Positions 17,770 to 26,450 of a stretch of 64,000 nt of DNA are shown one piece after another. The position numbers and the translations under genes were made by a program. Within the stretch, counting starts at the first letter, position 1, and each line of letters opens with the position of its first letter. The DNA comes from Pseudomonas sp. R28(2017) (GTDB lineage Bacteria > Pseudomonadota > Gammaproteobacteria > Pseudomonadales > Pseudomonadaceae). The stretch lies in the NCBI RefSeq assembly GCF_002112505.1, contig NZ_NEHW01000001.1:186001-250000 (forward strand). Direction: 5' to 3'. The notes under the pieces were generated by a model. That model saw nothing but the letters and a program-made list of their open reading frames with translations. It was not told where the DNA came from and did not search any database.

Positions 17770-18537
17770 TTACAGCAACTTGATGACGCACAAGGACGGA
17801 TAGGTCTGCGAGCGCTTGATCTCGTGGCGCACCTTGCCCAGCACTTCAGCTACGTAGGCGTACCCCTCGCCCGGCAGGAAGTCACGCTGCAACTGGAAGA
17901 ACGCAAGCTGCGACCCGGGCACACAACGCGGCAGGATCTGTTCCAGGGCGAAGCGAGTCGGCCCCTCCAGGTTCATGTCAAAAAACGCCAGCGCCACCAG
18001 TAGATTGCGGTTTTCCTCGATGAAACGCGGCAAGGTGTCCTTGATATCGCCTTCGACCACCTGGTGGCCGCTGGAAACCTGTGGGAGTGCATTGATGCTC
18101 TCATGCACCGCCAGCAAATGACGCAGGTAATCGGCATAGCCGCTGCCAGTGTCGTAACAGCCGTCCTGGAAGTGCTCGTTGGCTACCTTGTTGTCGCAGG
18201 CGTGGGACTTGTAGCCGGCAAATGTATCGAACGCCGCTACCCTGCGCTGCTTGTTGAAGGGTTCGAAAATAGCCCGCAGGTTCTCGCAGAGCACCGCGTT
18301 CTGGCCGCGCCAGGTGCCGAAGTCGAGCACCGAGCCGGGAAGCGAGACAATTTCGCGGTACAGGTCGGAAATCGCCAGCATCCGCGCCAGGGAAGCAGAA
18401 CGGATGAACAAACCAAGGTTGCGCTCTTTTTCGGCATCATCGAGCGGGGCGTTGGCAAAGGACTGCCAGAGTTGCTCGCGTGCCTCAAGCTGGCTGTCGC
18501 TGGATTGGGTAACGGAAGTGGAGCCTTTCTTGAGCAT
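17770..18537 (-). CDS. TylF/MycF-like putative O-methyltransferase
   Basis: This is a 255-residue protein with a class I SAM-fold core. Motif I is represented by SVLDFGTWRGQNAVL (69-83). VAAFDTFAGYKSH is the typical TylF-family strand-2 stretch, and LVALAFFDMNLEGPTRFALEQILPR resembles the metal-binding acidic strand of TylF/MycF sugar O-methyltransferases. Motif I lacks the second conserved glycine (GTWRG instead of GTxxG-G), so activity needs proof. The ATG at 18537 follows CTGGAGAT. An earlier start would read back into the neighbouring methyltransferase gene in another frame. A sugar O-methyl group would match the methylated viosamine of P. syringae flagellin. Confidence 0.7.
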   Translation of the reverse strand: MLKKGSTSVTQSSDSQLEAREQLWQSFANAPLDDAEKERNLGLFIRSASLARMLAISDLYREIVSLPGSVLDFGTWRGQNAVLCENLRAIFEPFNKQRRVAAFDTFAGYKSHACDNKVANEHFQDGCYDTGSGYADYLRHLLAVHESINALPQVSSGHQVVEGDIKDTLPRFIEENRNLLVALAFFDMNLEGPTRFALEQILPRCVPGSQLAFFQLQRDFLPGEGYAYVAEVLGKVRHEIKRSQTYPSLCVIKLL

Positions 18538-18574
18538 TGGATATCTCCAGGAAACAGGGAAGTCGAACGGCAAG

Positions 18575-19210
18575 TCACGCGGCCTTGCGCACGAGCAAGG
18601 TGAATTCATACAGGCCATAGTCGTGCAAGAGTGCCACCTGCCTGGAGTAGGTTCTTTTGCACAGATCAAAGTAGAAGCACGGGTCGCCGTAATAGAGGTA
18701 GTCACGCATGTATGGCGCGTCGGAGTAACTGGTGAGGCAATTGAATGCGAAGCCTTTGAGCGAACTGGCATCCATGTCGCGAAGGACCCCGGCGATGTAG
18801 TTTTCCCAGGCATCACGCGGAGTCTGTTGCGACACGTTGAAAATGCCGCTGGCCACCGTGTAATCCGCCTTTCGGCTGGGCCGATCAGCGACCTCGAAGC
18901 GGCTCAGTGGATCCGCACCGTGCTTGGCGCGGGCCGAGGCGATCATTTCGGGGGACAGGTCGTAGCCGTGATAATCCACCACGGCGCCACGCTCACGCAG
19001 CCAGTCGAGCAATGCGCCGTAGCCGCACCCCACGTCGACGAGACTGAAGCCCTGCTGCCATTCCTCGTGGGGTACCAGCTTGAGCAGCTGTTCGAAACGC
19101 AGATTCTGAGAAGCGCTACCGTTCCAGTCCACGCCTTCCGGCGTGGCACCATGCTCGCGGATACGCGAGGAATAGTACTGCTCCACCTTGCGCAGTATGG
19201 TCGTGCTCAT
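18575..19210 (-). CDS. Class I SAM-dependent methyltransferase
   Basis: A 211-residue methyltransferase with a clean motif I, SLVDVGCGYGALLDWLRERG (from residue 57), motif II YHGYDLSPEMIASA and motif III-like DYTVASGIFNVS. The product is unknown; N- or O-methylation of the glycan precursor is a fair guess from context. Its ATG overlaps the stop of the WbqC gene by four bases (ATGA), so the two are translationally coupled. Confidence 0.82.
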   Translation of the reverse strand: MSTTILRKVEQYYSSRIREHGATPEGVDWNGSASQNLRFEQLLKLVPHEEWQQGFSLVDVGCGYGALLDWLRERGAVVDYHGYDLSPEMIASARAKHGADPLSRFEVADRPSRKADYTVASGIFNVSQQTPRDAWENYIAGVLRDMDASSLKGFAFNCLTSYSDAPYMRDYLYYGDPCFYFDLCKRTYSRQVALLHDYGLYEFTLLVRKAA

Positions 19211-19905
19211 GATCGCCGCTCCAGAAAGGCTGGCGCGTCGGCGCCGGTATTGAACAACAGGTCGATGACACTCAACGCGTGCTGAAACTCGCCATGCAGT
19301 TGCGAGTACTCGGGGTAACCGTCATAACTCATGTACGACAGCCCGATCCCGGCAGCGGCGAATGCCGCCTCGTCCAGATAACAGCTGGCGGCCGGCCCCG
19401 ACAGGTAATGCGTGCCACCCACTGCCTGACATAATTGGATCAAGCGCTCGTTCTTGCCGGTTGCCTGCCCCAGTTCTTCGGCGCGATAAAGCGGCGTGTG
19501 GATATTCAACAATGGGCACAGGCCAGCGATGAACAAATGGTTGATACGGGATAGTTGAGTGAGCTCGGCGGCTTGCTCGAAGAGTGCCCTGATCGGCCCT
19601 TCCATCTGCATGAAGCAAGCGGCGCGGCGATAGCTCATTTCAATGGTCTTCCAGTGCGCAGCCGCCCAGCCAGGCTCGCTGACCACCACTTCATTGATCA
19701 ACTGCTCGTAACGCCCCTTGTTTTTCACTGGAATGCTCAGCCAGTGCTCGCCCTGAGCCGTCTTGATCCTGTTGCGATTGCGCCAGTCCCGGCGCGTGTA
19801 CTGCACATCGTCGAACAGAATGAAAGCATCGACGCTGCGTATCAGGTCGAAATACCCTTTCCAGGGAATGTAATTGGACTGCAGCACAGCCACTTTCTTT
19901 TGCAT
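19207..19905 (-). CDS. WbqC family protein
   Basis: A 232-residue member of the WbqC-like family, recognizable from AVLQSNYIPWKGYFDLI, FILFDDVQYTRRDWRNRN and WLSIPVKNKG. The family is found in O-antigen and glycan clusters and has been suggested to act in amino-sugar transfer or acylation, but its chemistry is not settled. The ATG at 19905 with GAGG upstream starts the family N-terminus; an ATG 28 codons earlier lies over a terminator-proximal stretch. It is the first gene of the tailoring operon WbqC - methyltransferase - TylF-like - FAD - aminotransferase - glycosyltransferase. Confidence 0.85.
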   Translation of the reverse strand: MQKKVAVLQSNYIPWKGYFDLIRSVDAFILFDDVQYTRRDWRNRNRIKTAQGEHWLSIPVKNKGRYEQLINEVVVSEPGWAAAHWKTIEMSYRRAACFMQMEGPIRALFEQAAELTQLSRINHLFIAGLCPLLNIHTPLYRAEELGQATGKNERLIQLCQAVGGTHYLSGPAASCYLDEAAFAAAGIGLSYMSYDGYPEYSQLHGEFQHALSVIDLLFNTGADAPAFLERRS

Positions 19906-19968
19906 CCACGACCTCGCCCGCAGCGAATGAAACCAAGCGCCAAGCCTGTCAATTAATTGCCGCCAGGC

Positions 19969-19998
19969 GAAAAAAAGCCGGGCATTCACCCGGCTTTT
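19969..19998 (-). terminator. Terminator after the second glycosyltransferase
   Basis: AAAAGCCGGG (19973-19982) pairs with CCCGGCTTTT (19989-19998) and is followed on the minus strand by a run of T. It splits the island into a flgL-linked glycosyltransferase unit and the WbqC-led tailoring unit. Confidence 0.88.
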
Positions 19999-20014
19999 GC
20001 AAATCCCGCGCCAG

Positions 20015-22750
20015 TTACTTGAAGGGCATGACCCACGCGGCTTCGGTGCGTTGCAGCTCGCCGTCGAGGGCTACCTCACGGGTGAAAGCACCAGGCCACT
20101 TGGCCTGTAGTGCCTGAGCCGCAGCAAGGCCGAGATCAACCGCATCATTGATCGCCAGCTGCGCCTGCGGTGCCGTCACGACCAGACAGCCAGCAGCAGC
20201 GACAGCCAGACACAAGTCGATATCGGCTGCCTTCAGGCCCTGCAAACCGCCACAGTGCTGGAACACACTTGCGCGCACCATCAGGCAATCGCCCGACACG
20301 GCAGGGCAGCCGCGCACAACGCCAGACCAGCCGTCCTGACTGTCAGACAAGCCAGCCCAGGGCGCATGCACACGCGGCCCGGCGAGCAGATCGTAACCGG
20401 CATGGGCGATACGGCCATCGGCGTCGACCAGGCGCGCACCCACAACCCCAACCTCAGGGCGCTGTGCCTGATTGAGCAGCGTCTCCATCCAGGCTGGGGT
20501 AACCACCTGGCAGCGCTCACTCAGCAACACCAGATATTCACCCTGCGAGTGACGGGCTGCCAGGTTACACAGGTTTTCCGACGCCTCGGCGGTCACCAGA
20601 CGCACTCGGCCAGCGAACGGCTGAAGCGCGTCGCAAAGCAGGTCATGGTCATCCGGACCACAGGCAAGCACCACCTCGTAGCGGGGGTAGCGGGTACGCT
20701 GGAACAGACTGACAAGGCTACGTTCGAGTGCGGTACGATCACCCTCATAGGCCATCAGCACACTCACCAGCGGCGTCGCGCTGTGTCGAAAATCGATGGC
20801 CAACCCGGTAGTACCTTGATCGCGCACCTCCCCCCGGTAGCCCAGTCGCTTCAGGTGGCGGTCGAGCACTTCCTGCGCTTCGCAAGTCATCGATTCCGGT
20901 GCCTGCCGGCCGATCAACAGGTATTCATCCATGTGAGCCATACAGCCGACACCGCGTTCTTCGACCAGGCGCAGCAACAAGTCGTATTCAAGTGCATGGC
21001 TGAGTCGGCTGTCGAAACAGCCGACATCGATCACCGCCTGTCGGCGCAATAGCCAATGTTGCGACATCAGGCCCGGCTGGCTGCGCAATACATCAAGGTC
21101 GCTGCCGGGGCGCAAGACGTTCAACAGGCGCCCGTCGGCGTCGCGTTGTACTTCATCGGCACAGATCGCATCGCAGGCCGGTGACTCGCTCAGTTCCAGC
21201 TGCAAGCGCAGCATGCCACCGCTGGCAAGCAGATCGCCCGCCTGCAGCAGTATCAGCCACTCACTGGGTACTTGGCGCACAGCCTGGTTCAGGTGGGATA
21301 CCCAGTTGCCTGGCTCTACCTGGATGAAATGCAAGGTATCCCGAGCAGTCGTGATGGCTGGCGGTTTGCCAGCCTTGAGCACCACCAGCTTGAAATTGCG
21401 CAAGCCGGTAGCCAGCAGGCTGTCGAACGTCGCCTGCAGCGCAAAGTCATCGTCATCAAGGTCCACGACCACGAAAGCGATCTGTGGGCCAGGACGCCTG
21501 GCCAGCTGCGCAAGCACGCGCTCACGCACCGTAGCGGTGGGAGTTGCCGCCGCCAATGCCTGCAGAAGCCGGCCCGAACCGGTGGTCGCCAGCCATCCCG
21601 GTATATCTTGATGGGGAAGGCCATCGAGGCGCTCCAGCCAGGCACCCAACTCGCGGACCTTCTCGGCCTGTTCCTCACCCTTGAGGGTCGCCATCAGGCG
21701 CTGGCAGACATCCCGATTGAACAAGCCCTGTGCAAGCGCCTGCCAGTAACGTTGCTGCAGGCTCTCGGTCGTATCGTTCGGGTGCACTTCGAGCAACTCA
21801 CGCTGACGCACCCAGGTACCTTCCAGCGCGCGGCGGTGCTCACGCCCGGTCGGCCAACCATGGCAAAGAAATTCGAGCTGGGCCAGGCGCTGAAAGAGCC
21901 CCTTCTGGTAGTAAGGCATCTCCACGTACTGCCGCGGTTCGAACTGGCGCTCCGGGTCGGCGATCACGCTGGTCCAGCGCGAGGTGAGCAATAGCGGCGG
22001 CTGGCCTGCGTCATAACTGCCCCGCACCAGACGGTTGAGCACCATGAAGCCCGACTCGCCAGAACATGCACCCGCTCGCTCCGCGTCCCAGGTACGCAGC
22101 AGACGCACGGTTCGCACCAACTGCTCTTCGCGCGCGACAGCCGACAGACCGGGTGTCGCCAGCTCACAGACCACATCGGTCTGGTCCATGTGGATGATTT
22201 GACCTTCGATCAGCAACGCCAGGGACAGCGCCACGCACCAACTGGAAAAATCGAGGTCTTCGGGCAGGCTGGCCAGCACCGAACGCAGCCTTTCGACCCT
22301 GACCACGGCGCGCCAGGCCGGCTGGTTAGCCAACGCGTGCGCCCGCACGCGCGCCAAGGCCCCCTCCCCGTCCATGGCCGGATAGGCGTGACCTATCTTG
22401 TAGTAGGCGACCTCGCTGTTGGCGGGCACATACCCCAGGGCATAGCCCTGGGCCCCCAGCGCCAGTGGATTGGCGCTCAGGCAACTGGCAGCGCTGTCCA
22501 GCGCCGGCGCCTGAACAAAGTCTGCATCCAGCGTCAGATTGACCAGAGGGGTGGTCACCTGCAGCAGCGCCTCCTCCAGGCGCGCACGGCACAAGGCTGC
22601 TGGGCTGACGGCCTCAAGCGCTTCCAGTGCCAGGCAGGCAATGCCAGCTTGACGGTAGTAGTGCAGCGCCCGTTGCCGATGAACAGCTTGATCGTGACCA
22701 AGCAGCACTACCGTGACGTCACTGCGCAATCCGTTTGCGATATCGACCAT
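20015..22750 (-). CDS. Large multidomain glycosyltransferase (flagellin glycosylation, second)
   Basis: This 911-residue protein has an N-terminal region (about 1-400) with VTVVLLGHDQAVHRQRALHYY that resembles a GT-A start. Two GT2-like segments follow: residues about 410-640 (IAFVVVDLDDDDFALQATFDSL, WLILLQAGDLLAS) and 660-890 (PLVSVLMAYEGDRTALERSL, YLVLLSERCQVVT). The second contains the stretch VSGDCLMVRASVFQHCGGL, shared with the paralogous parts of the two other big glycosyltransferases. It lacks their GT4-like tail, and neither segment has a clear DxD. The ATG at 22750 follows GAAGGTG. It lies 57 bases after the third glycosyltransferase and ends at a strong terminator. Confidence 0.82.
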   Translation of the reverse strand: MVDIANGLRSDVTVVLLGHDQAVHRQRALHYYRQAGIACLALEALEAVSPAALCRARLEEALLQVTTPLVNLTLDADFVQAPALDSAASCLSANPLALGAQGYALGYVPANSEVAYYKIGHAYPAMDGEGALARVRAHALANQPAWRAVVRVERLRSVLASLPEDLDFSSWCVALSLALLIEGQIIHMDQTDVVCELATPGLSAVAREEQLVRTVRLLRTWDAERAGACSGESGFMVLNRLVRGSYDAGQPPLLLTSRWTSVIADPERQFEPRQYVEMPYYQKGLFQRLAQLEFLCHGWPTGREHRRALEGTWVRQRELLEVHPNDTTESLQQRYWQALAQGLFNRDVCQRLMATLKGEEQAEKVRELGAWLERLDGLPHQDIPGWLATTGSGRLLQALAAATPTATVRERVLAQLARRPGPQIAFVVVDLDDDDFALQATFDSLLATGLRNFKLVVLKAGKPPAITTARDTLHFIQVEPGNWVSHLNQAVRQVPSEWLILLQAGDLLASGGMLRLQLELSESPACDAICADEVQRDADGRLLNVLRPGSDLDVLRSQPGLMSQHWLLRRQAVIDVGCFDSRLSHALEYDLLLRLVEERGVGCMAHMDEYLLIGRQAPESMTCEAQEVLDRHLKRLGYRGEVRDQGTTGLAIDFRHSATPLVSVLMAYEGDRTALERSLVSLFQRTRYPRYEVVLACGPDDHDLLCDALQPFAGRVRLVTAEASENLCNLAARHSQGEYLVLLSERCQVVTPAWMETLLNQAQRPEVGVVGARLVDADGRIAHAGYDLLAGPRVHAPWAGLSDSQDGWSGVVRGCPAVSGDCLMVRASVFQHCGGLQGLKAADIDLCLAVAAAGCLVVTAPQAQLAINDAVDLGLAAAQALQAKWPGAFTREVALDGELQRTEAAWVMPFK

Positions 22751-22807
22751 AAAGCACCTTCGAAGAGAGAGTTGGGCGCCCGCTCGCAACGAACGCAAAA
22801 TGAAAAA

Positions 22808-25800
22808 TCAATCTGCCAGCCAGGCGTTCGACCATTGCTGCAAATGCTGCGGCATCAACACATAGTCACGCAGCACCGCCTCGCGCAGGGCATCCCCCTG
22901 CCGGTAGCTGGCCTCAGGGTCGGCCAGGTGCATGCGGATCGCATCCAGCCATTGTTCAGTGGTGTTGTCGCGCACACGGGTACACGGCAGGTAGCCACCA
23001 TAGGCCTTGGTGTCGGTGCAGATCACCGGGAAACCACAGGCGCCATACTCGAGCAACCGCAGGTTGCTCTTGCAGTCGTTGAACAGGTTCTGCTCAAGCG
23101 GCGCCAAGGCGAGGTCGAGGTTGAGACTGGCCAGCTTCTGCGGGTACAACGCCAGTGGCACTCCGGCATGGAATTCCTTGATGTAGGGACGCAACACCTC
23201 CGGGCACATACCAAAAAACACCCAGTCGACCTCATTCGCCAACGTCTTGATGACCTCCAGCAGCAGTTCAAGGTCGCCGCGGTGACTGGTACCACCGGCC
23301 CAACCAACGCGAGGCCTCACGCTGCTTTGCCGCTCGCTGCTCAAGCCAGACCACAGAGGGGCCGCGAGCATGTTCGGCACTACCCGGATGTCGTGGTGCA
23401 TCGTCGACAGCGCATCGGCCAATGGCTGGGTCGAGACCACCAGGCGATCACACAGTGCGATGCCACGGGTGACCCGATCGCGCATGTCCGCCGGAATGTT
23501 TCGAGCATGGGCATTCTTCTTCGGCACATCGATGATGTAATCGTCGATCTCGAAGATGCGCCGGGCATTGGACAGGCGTTTGAAACGCGTGATTTCTTCG
23601 ATGGAGCTCGATGTATAGCGGCACTGCAGAATCAGCACATCGGGCTTTTCCCGCTCGACCTCGATCATGTCTGGAGTGGTGAAATCCAGACGACCCTGAA
23701 TCCAGCCAGCACGCTCAAGTTCCGTGAAAGGTTGGGCCACCCGGTAATGACCTACAGCCGAGGTATTGATCGGCAGTGCCAGCACCGACGGCAGCACCCG
23801 GCTGATGAAGGGGTCCCAGCCGCGGCGCTGACCGGCATCCAGGTTGAAACTGGCCATTTTCAGGCTGAGGTTGCGGTTGTACGCTGGATCGCGAGCAACC
23901 TTGGCCAGCCAAGACTGGTGGAATTTGTCACGGTCAGCGATCTTGCGCTCGCTGTCGAGACGAATCTCTCGCGCAACCGGGAAGCGCGCCAGGACCGCAT
24001 AAGGCGTCCATACCGCCAAGTAACCCTGCTCGCGAAGGCGCAGACACAGGTCAGCGTCGTGCAGGCTGCCATGCAGCGCTTGCACGTCGAAGCCATTCAG
24101 CGATTCGAACAGCTCACGACGTATCAGCAGGCACTCCATGCTCAGTGCGCTCCAGTTCTGCACGGCGCTCAAGCGGTGCATGTAGCCACCACTGTCCGCG
24201 GGCATACCCACGAACGGGCTGCTGACACCGCCATGCAAGCCCAGCACCAACCCAGCGCTGTAAACCTGCCCGGTGCCGGTGCAAAGCTTGGGCGCGACCA
24301 CTCCGACTTCCGGGCGTCGGGCCTGCGCCAGCATTTCTCCCAGCCAGCCGCGCTCGAAAGCCACGCAGGCGCAGTCGAGCATCAGCAGATAGTCACCGCG
24401 GGCGGCCCCACTGGCCTGGTTCAATTGGGCGGGAGCGCTGCAGGCGTCTACCTGGACCACGCGCAATTGATCGCTGCCCAGGCCTTGCATCGCATCCAGC
24501 CACTGGCGTATTTCAACTGGCGTTTCGGATGAGGCGATCAGCAGCACCTCGAAATCTTCGCATTCGGTGTACTCGAACAGTGACTCGACACAGCGCCTCG
24601 CTGCGGGCAGGTCTTCCCCCAGGGTGACCAATATGGAGACGCTCGCCTGGCCCGGATGCTGATAGGCCACTCGGCAAAGTGCAATACCTTCAGCCGCAGC
24701 GACCGAAGCCTGGACACCCAGGCGCTGCAGATGAGCGCGAACCACCCGCGGGGCCTGTTCGACGCAGCCGGAGTCGGTCAACCAGTTGGCATAATCCCAT
24801 TGGCAGTGCACCAGCAGTTCGTCGATGTGCTCGACAACCTGCAACCCCCGCTGCTCGGCCAGGCGCCAGAGCAGATCATGCGGTGCCAGGCAGCCAAAAT
24901 CGGCATCGAAGCCGCCAGCTTCCATCAGTGCCTTGCGCTCGAACGCCAGCACGCGGCCGACGTAGGGCTGGCTGCGCATCAGGTCGAGATTGAAATCCGG
25001 TTTGAAGATTGGCGTGGTGGGGCGCAGCGTGTCATGGCTGCCTTCGTCCACATAGATGCACGCCCGCTCACGAAGGGCCATGCGTTCACCCATGATCGCC
25101 AAGGCGTGCGGCACCAGCCGGTCTCCCGCGCGCAACAGTAGAACCCAGTCGACCTGGTCGCCTCGGACCAGTCGCGCTTGCAACTGAGTCAGGCCATCGC
25201 CCTGCACCGGGAGGTATTCGACCCCATCGGCAGGAGGCTGCTCGAGCCCCTCGCTGGCCAGCACCCAGACTGCGGACGGCGCAAAGGACTGCAATGCCAG
25301 GCTATCGAGGGTGGCGCGCAGTGCCTGCTCCTCGCCGGCACCGGCACTGATCACCGGCACGATGCGCGGCTGCCAGCCCCACTGCTCGATACGCTTGGGC
25401 AAGGCCTTCTGCTGGGCTTCGGACAAAGTGCGGCATTCCAGCCAATCGGCGTAGACCTCCTCGAACGACAGGCAATGGGTGCCAACCTGCTGCACCTGAC
25501 GAGCCTGCTGCGCGCTATACAGCCGGTTGAGCTCGTACTCTTCCCACCGCGCCCCCGCCTCGCCCTGGTAACGCTCCAACGGCAGGTACCGCACCCAGCC
25601 ACTCGCTGGCGCGGGCTCGCTGGTCCGTGCGGCCAACATCGCCTTGATCCAGTCAGTCTCGATGGGGAACGCCATGGTCATCCGCGCATGGTGGCTCAGC
25701 CGCGCGGGATGCAAGCGCTCCATACTGAGAAAACGCGACAGGTGCCCAAGGTTGCCTCGGCGCATGAGGCAGATGTACAGCGCCATGTCCAGGCGCGCGA

Positions 25801-26377
25801 CAAAGCCGCTGCCGTCCTGCACCAGCGCTGGCAGAAACTCGGCGACCCACTCACTGCGTAGCAAGGCATGACTCAACCCGCCAAACAGGTTGGGGGCATT
25901 GGTTTCCAGCGCTTCAAGCAGGTCGCTACCCTTGACCACCGCGTCTTCCGGACACATCACCGCATTGAGCATGCGTGGCGGCAGCAAGGCATCGTCGGCC
26001 GCGCACAGCATGCGCTGGCAGATGGTCATGCTGACATCGGCATGCTGCATGACTGCGGCCTGCAGACCGACGCACTCGGGGAACAGTCGGTCGTCGTCAC
26101 AGAGGAACTTGATCAACGTGCCCCGGGCCTGCTCGAGGCACACCAGCAGGTTGCGCGCAAAGCCCAGCGTCCGGGGGTTGCGCACATAGCGCACCGGCTT
26201 GCCGGTCTCGCTCGTCACCGCCTCGACGATCGCCTGGATTTCAGGGCCACGGCTGTCGTCGCAGACCAGCACTTCCAACGCTGGGTAATCCTGGTCGAGT
26301 GCACTGAGCAGGGTGGCGCGGAAGAACTCGGGGTTGAAGGCGGGAATGGCGATGCTGACGAGGGTCTGTTGGTTCAC
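22808..26377 (-). CDS. Giant multidomain glycosyltransferase (flagellin glycosylation, third)
   Basis: A 1189-residue protein starting at GTG (26377). The GT2 motif (VSIAIPAFNPEFFRATLLSA) begins a few codons later, and codons upstream would only code for low-quality sequence. An N-terminal GT2 domain keeps an acidic DDD (94-96, KFLCDDDRLFPE). Two more GT2-like segments follow (about 375-610, with LLLRAGDRLVP; 625-870, with LLMLDCACVAF). A GT4-like end (about 890-1189) holds RRIFEIDDYIIDVP, RPRVGWAGGTSHRGDLELLL and CKSNLRLLEYGACGFPVICTD, typical of a nucleotide-sugar binding Rossmann half. It lies 73 bases downstream of flgL, the place of fgtA in P. aeruginosa. It is probably the catalytically complete member of the three. 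Confidence 0.85.
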   Translation of the reverse strand: MNQQTLVSIAIPAFNPEFFRATLLSALDQDYPALEVLVCDDSRGPEIQAIVEAVTSETGKPVRYVRNPRTLGFARNLLVCLEQARGTLIKFLCDDDRLFPECVGLQAAVMQHADVSMTICQRMLCAADDALLPPRMLNAVMCPEDAVVKGSDLLEALETNAPNLFGGLSHALLRSEWVAEFLPALVQDGSGFVARLDMALYICLMRRGNLGHLSRFLSMERLHPARLSHHARMTMAFPIETDWIKAMLAARTSEPAPASGWVRYLPLERYQGEAGARWEEYELNRLYSAQQARQVQQVGTHCLSFEEVYADWLECRTLSEAQQKALPKRIEQWGWQPRIVPVISAGAGEEQALRATLDSLALQSFAPSAVWVLASEGLEQPPADGVEYLPVQGDGLTQLQARLVRGDQVDWVLLLRAGDRLVPHALAIMGERMALRERACIYVDEGSHDTLRPTTPIFKPDFNLDLMRSQPYVGRVLAFERKALMEAGGFDADFGCLAPHDLLWRLAEQRGLQVVEHIDELLVHCQWDYANWLTDSGCVEQAPRVVRAHLQRLGVQASVAAAEGIALCRVAYQHPGQASVSILVTLGEDLPAARRCVESLFEYTECEDFEVLLIASSETPVEIRQWLDAMQGLGSDQLRVVQVDACSAPAQLNQASGAARGDYLLMLDCACVAFERGWLGEMLAQARRPEVGVVAPKLCTGTGQVYSAGLVLGLHGGVSSPFVGMPADSGGYMHRLSAVQNWSALSMECLLIRRELFESLNGFDVQALHGSLHDADLCLRLREQGYLAVWTPYAVLARFPVAREIRLDSERKIADRDKFHQSWLAKVARDPAYNRNLSLKMASFNLDAGQRRGWDPFISRVLPSVLALPINTSAVGHYRVAQPFTELERAGWIQGRLDFTTPDMIEVEREKPDVLILQCRYTSSSIEEITRFKRLSNARRIFEIDDYIIDVPKKNAHARNIPADMRDRVTRGIALCDRLVVSTQPLADALSTMHHDIRVVPNMLAAPLWSGLSSERQSSVRPRVGWAGGTSHRGDLELLLEVIKTLANEVDWVFFGMCPEVLRPYIKEFHAGVPLALYPQKLASLNLDLALAPLEQNLFNDCKSNLRLLEYGACGFPVICTDTKAYGGYLPCTRVRDNTTEQWLDAIRMHLADPEASYRQGDALREAVLRDYVLMPQHLQQWSNAWLAD

Positions 26378-26450
26378 GGTAAAGACCTTGAAGAAGCTTC
26401 GTGGCCAGCACCGGACGGGCTGGCACACGGGGTGACGCCGGGAGGAGATA

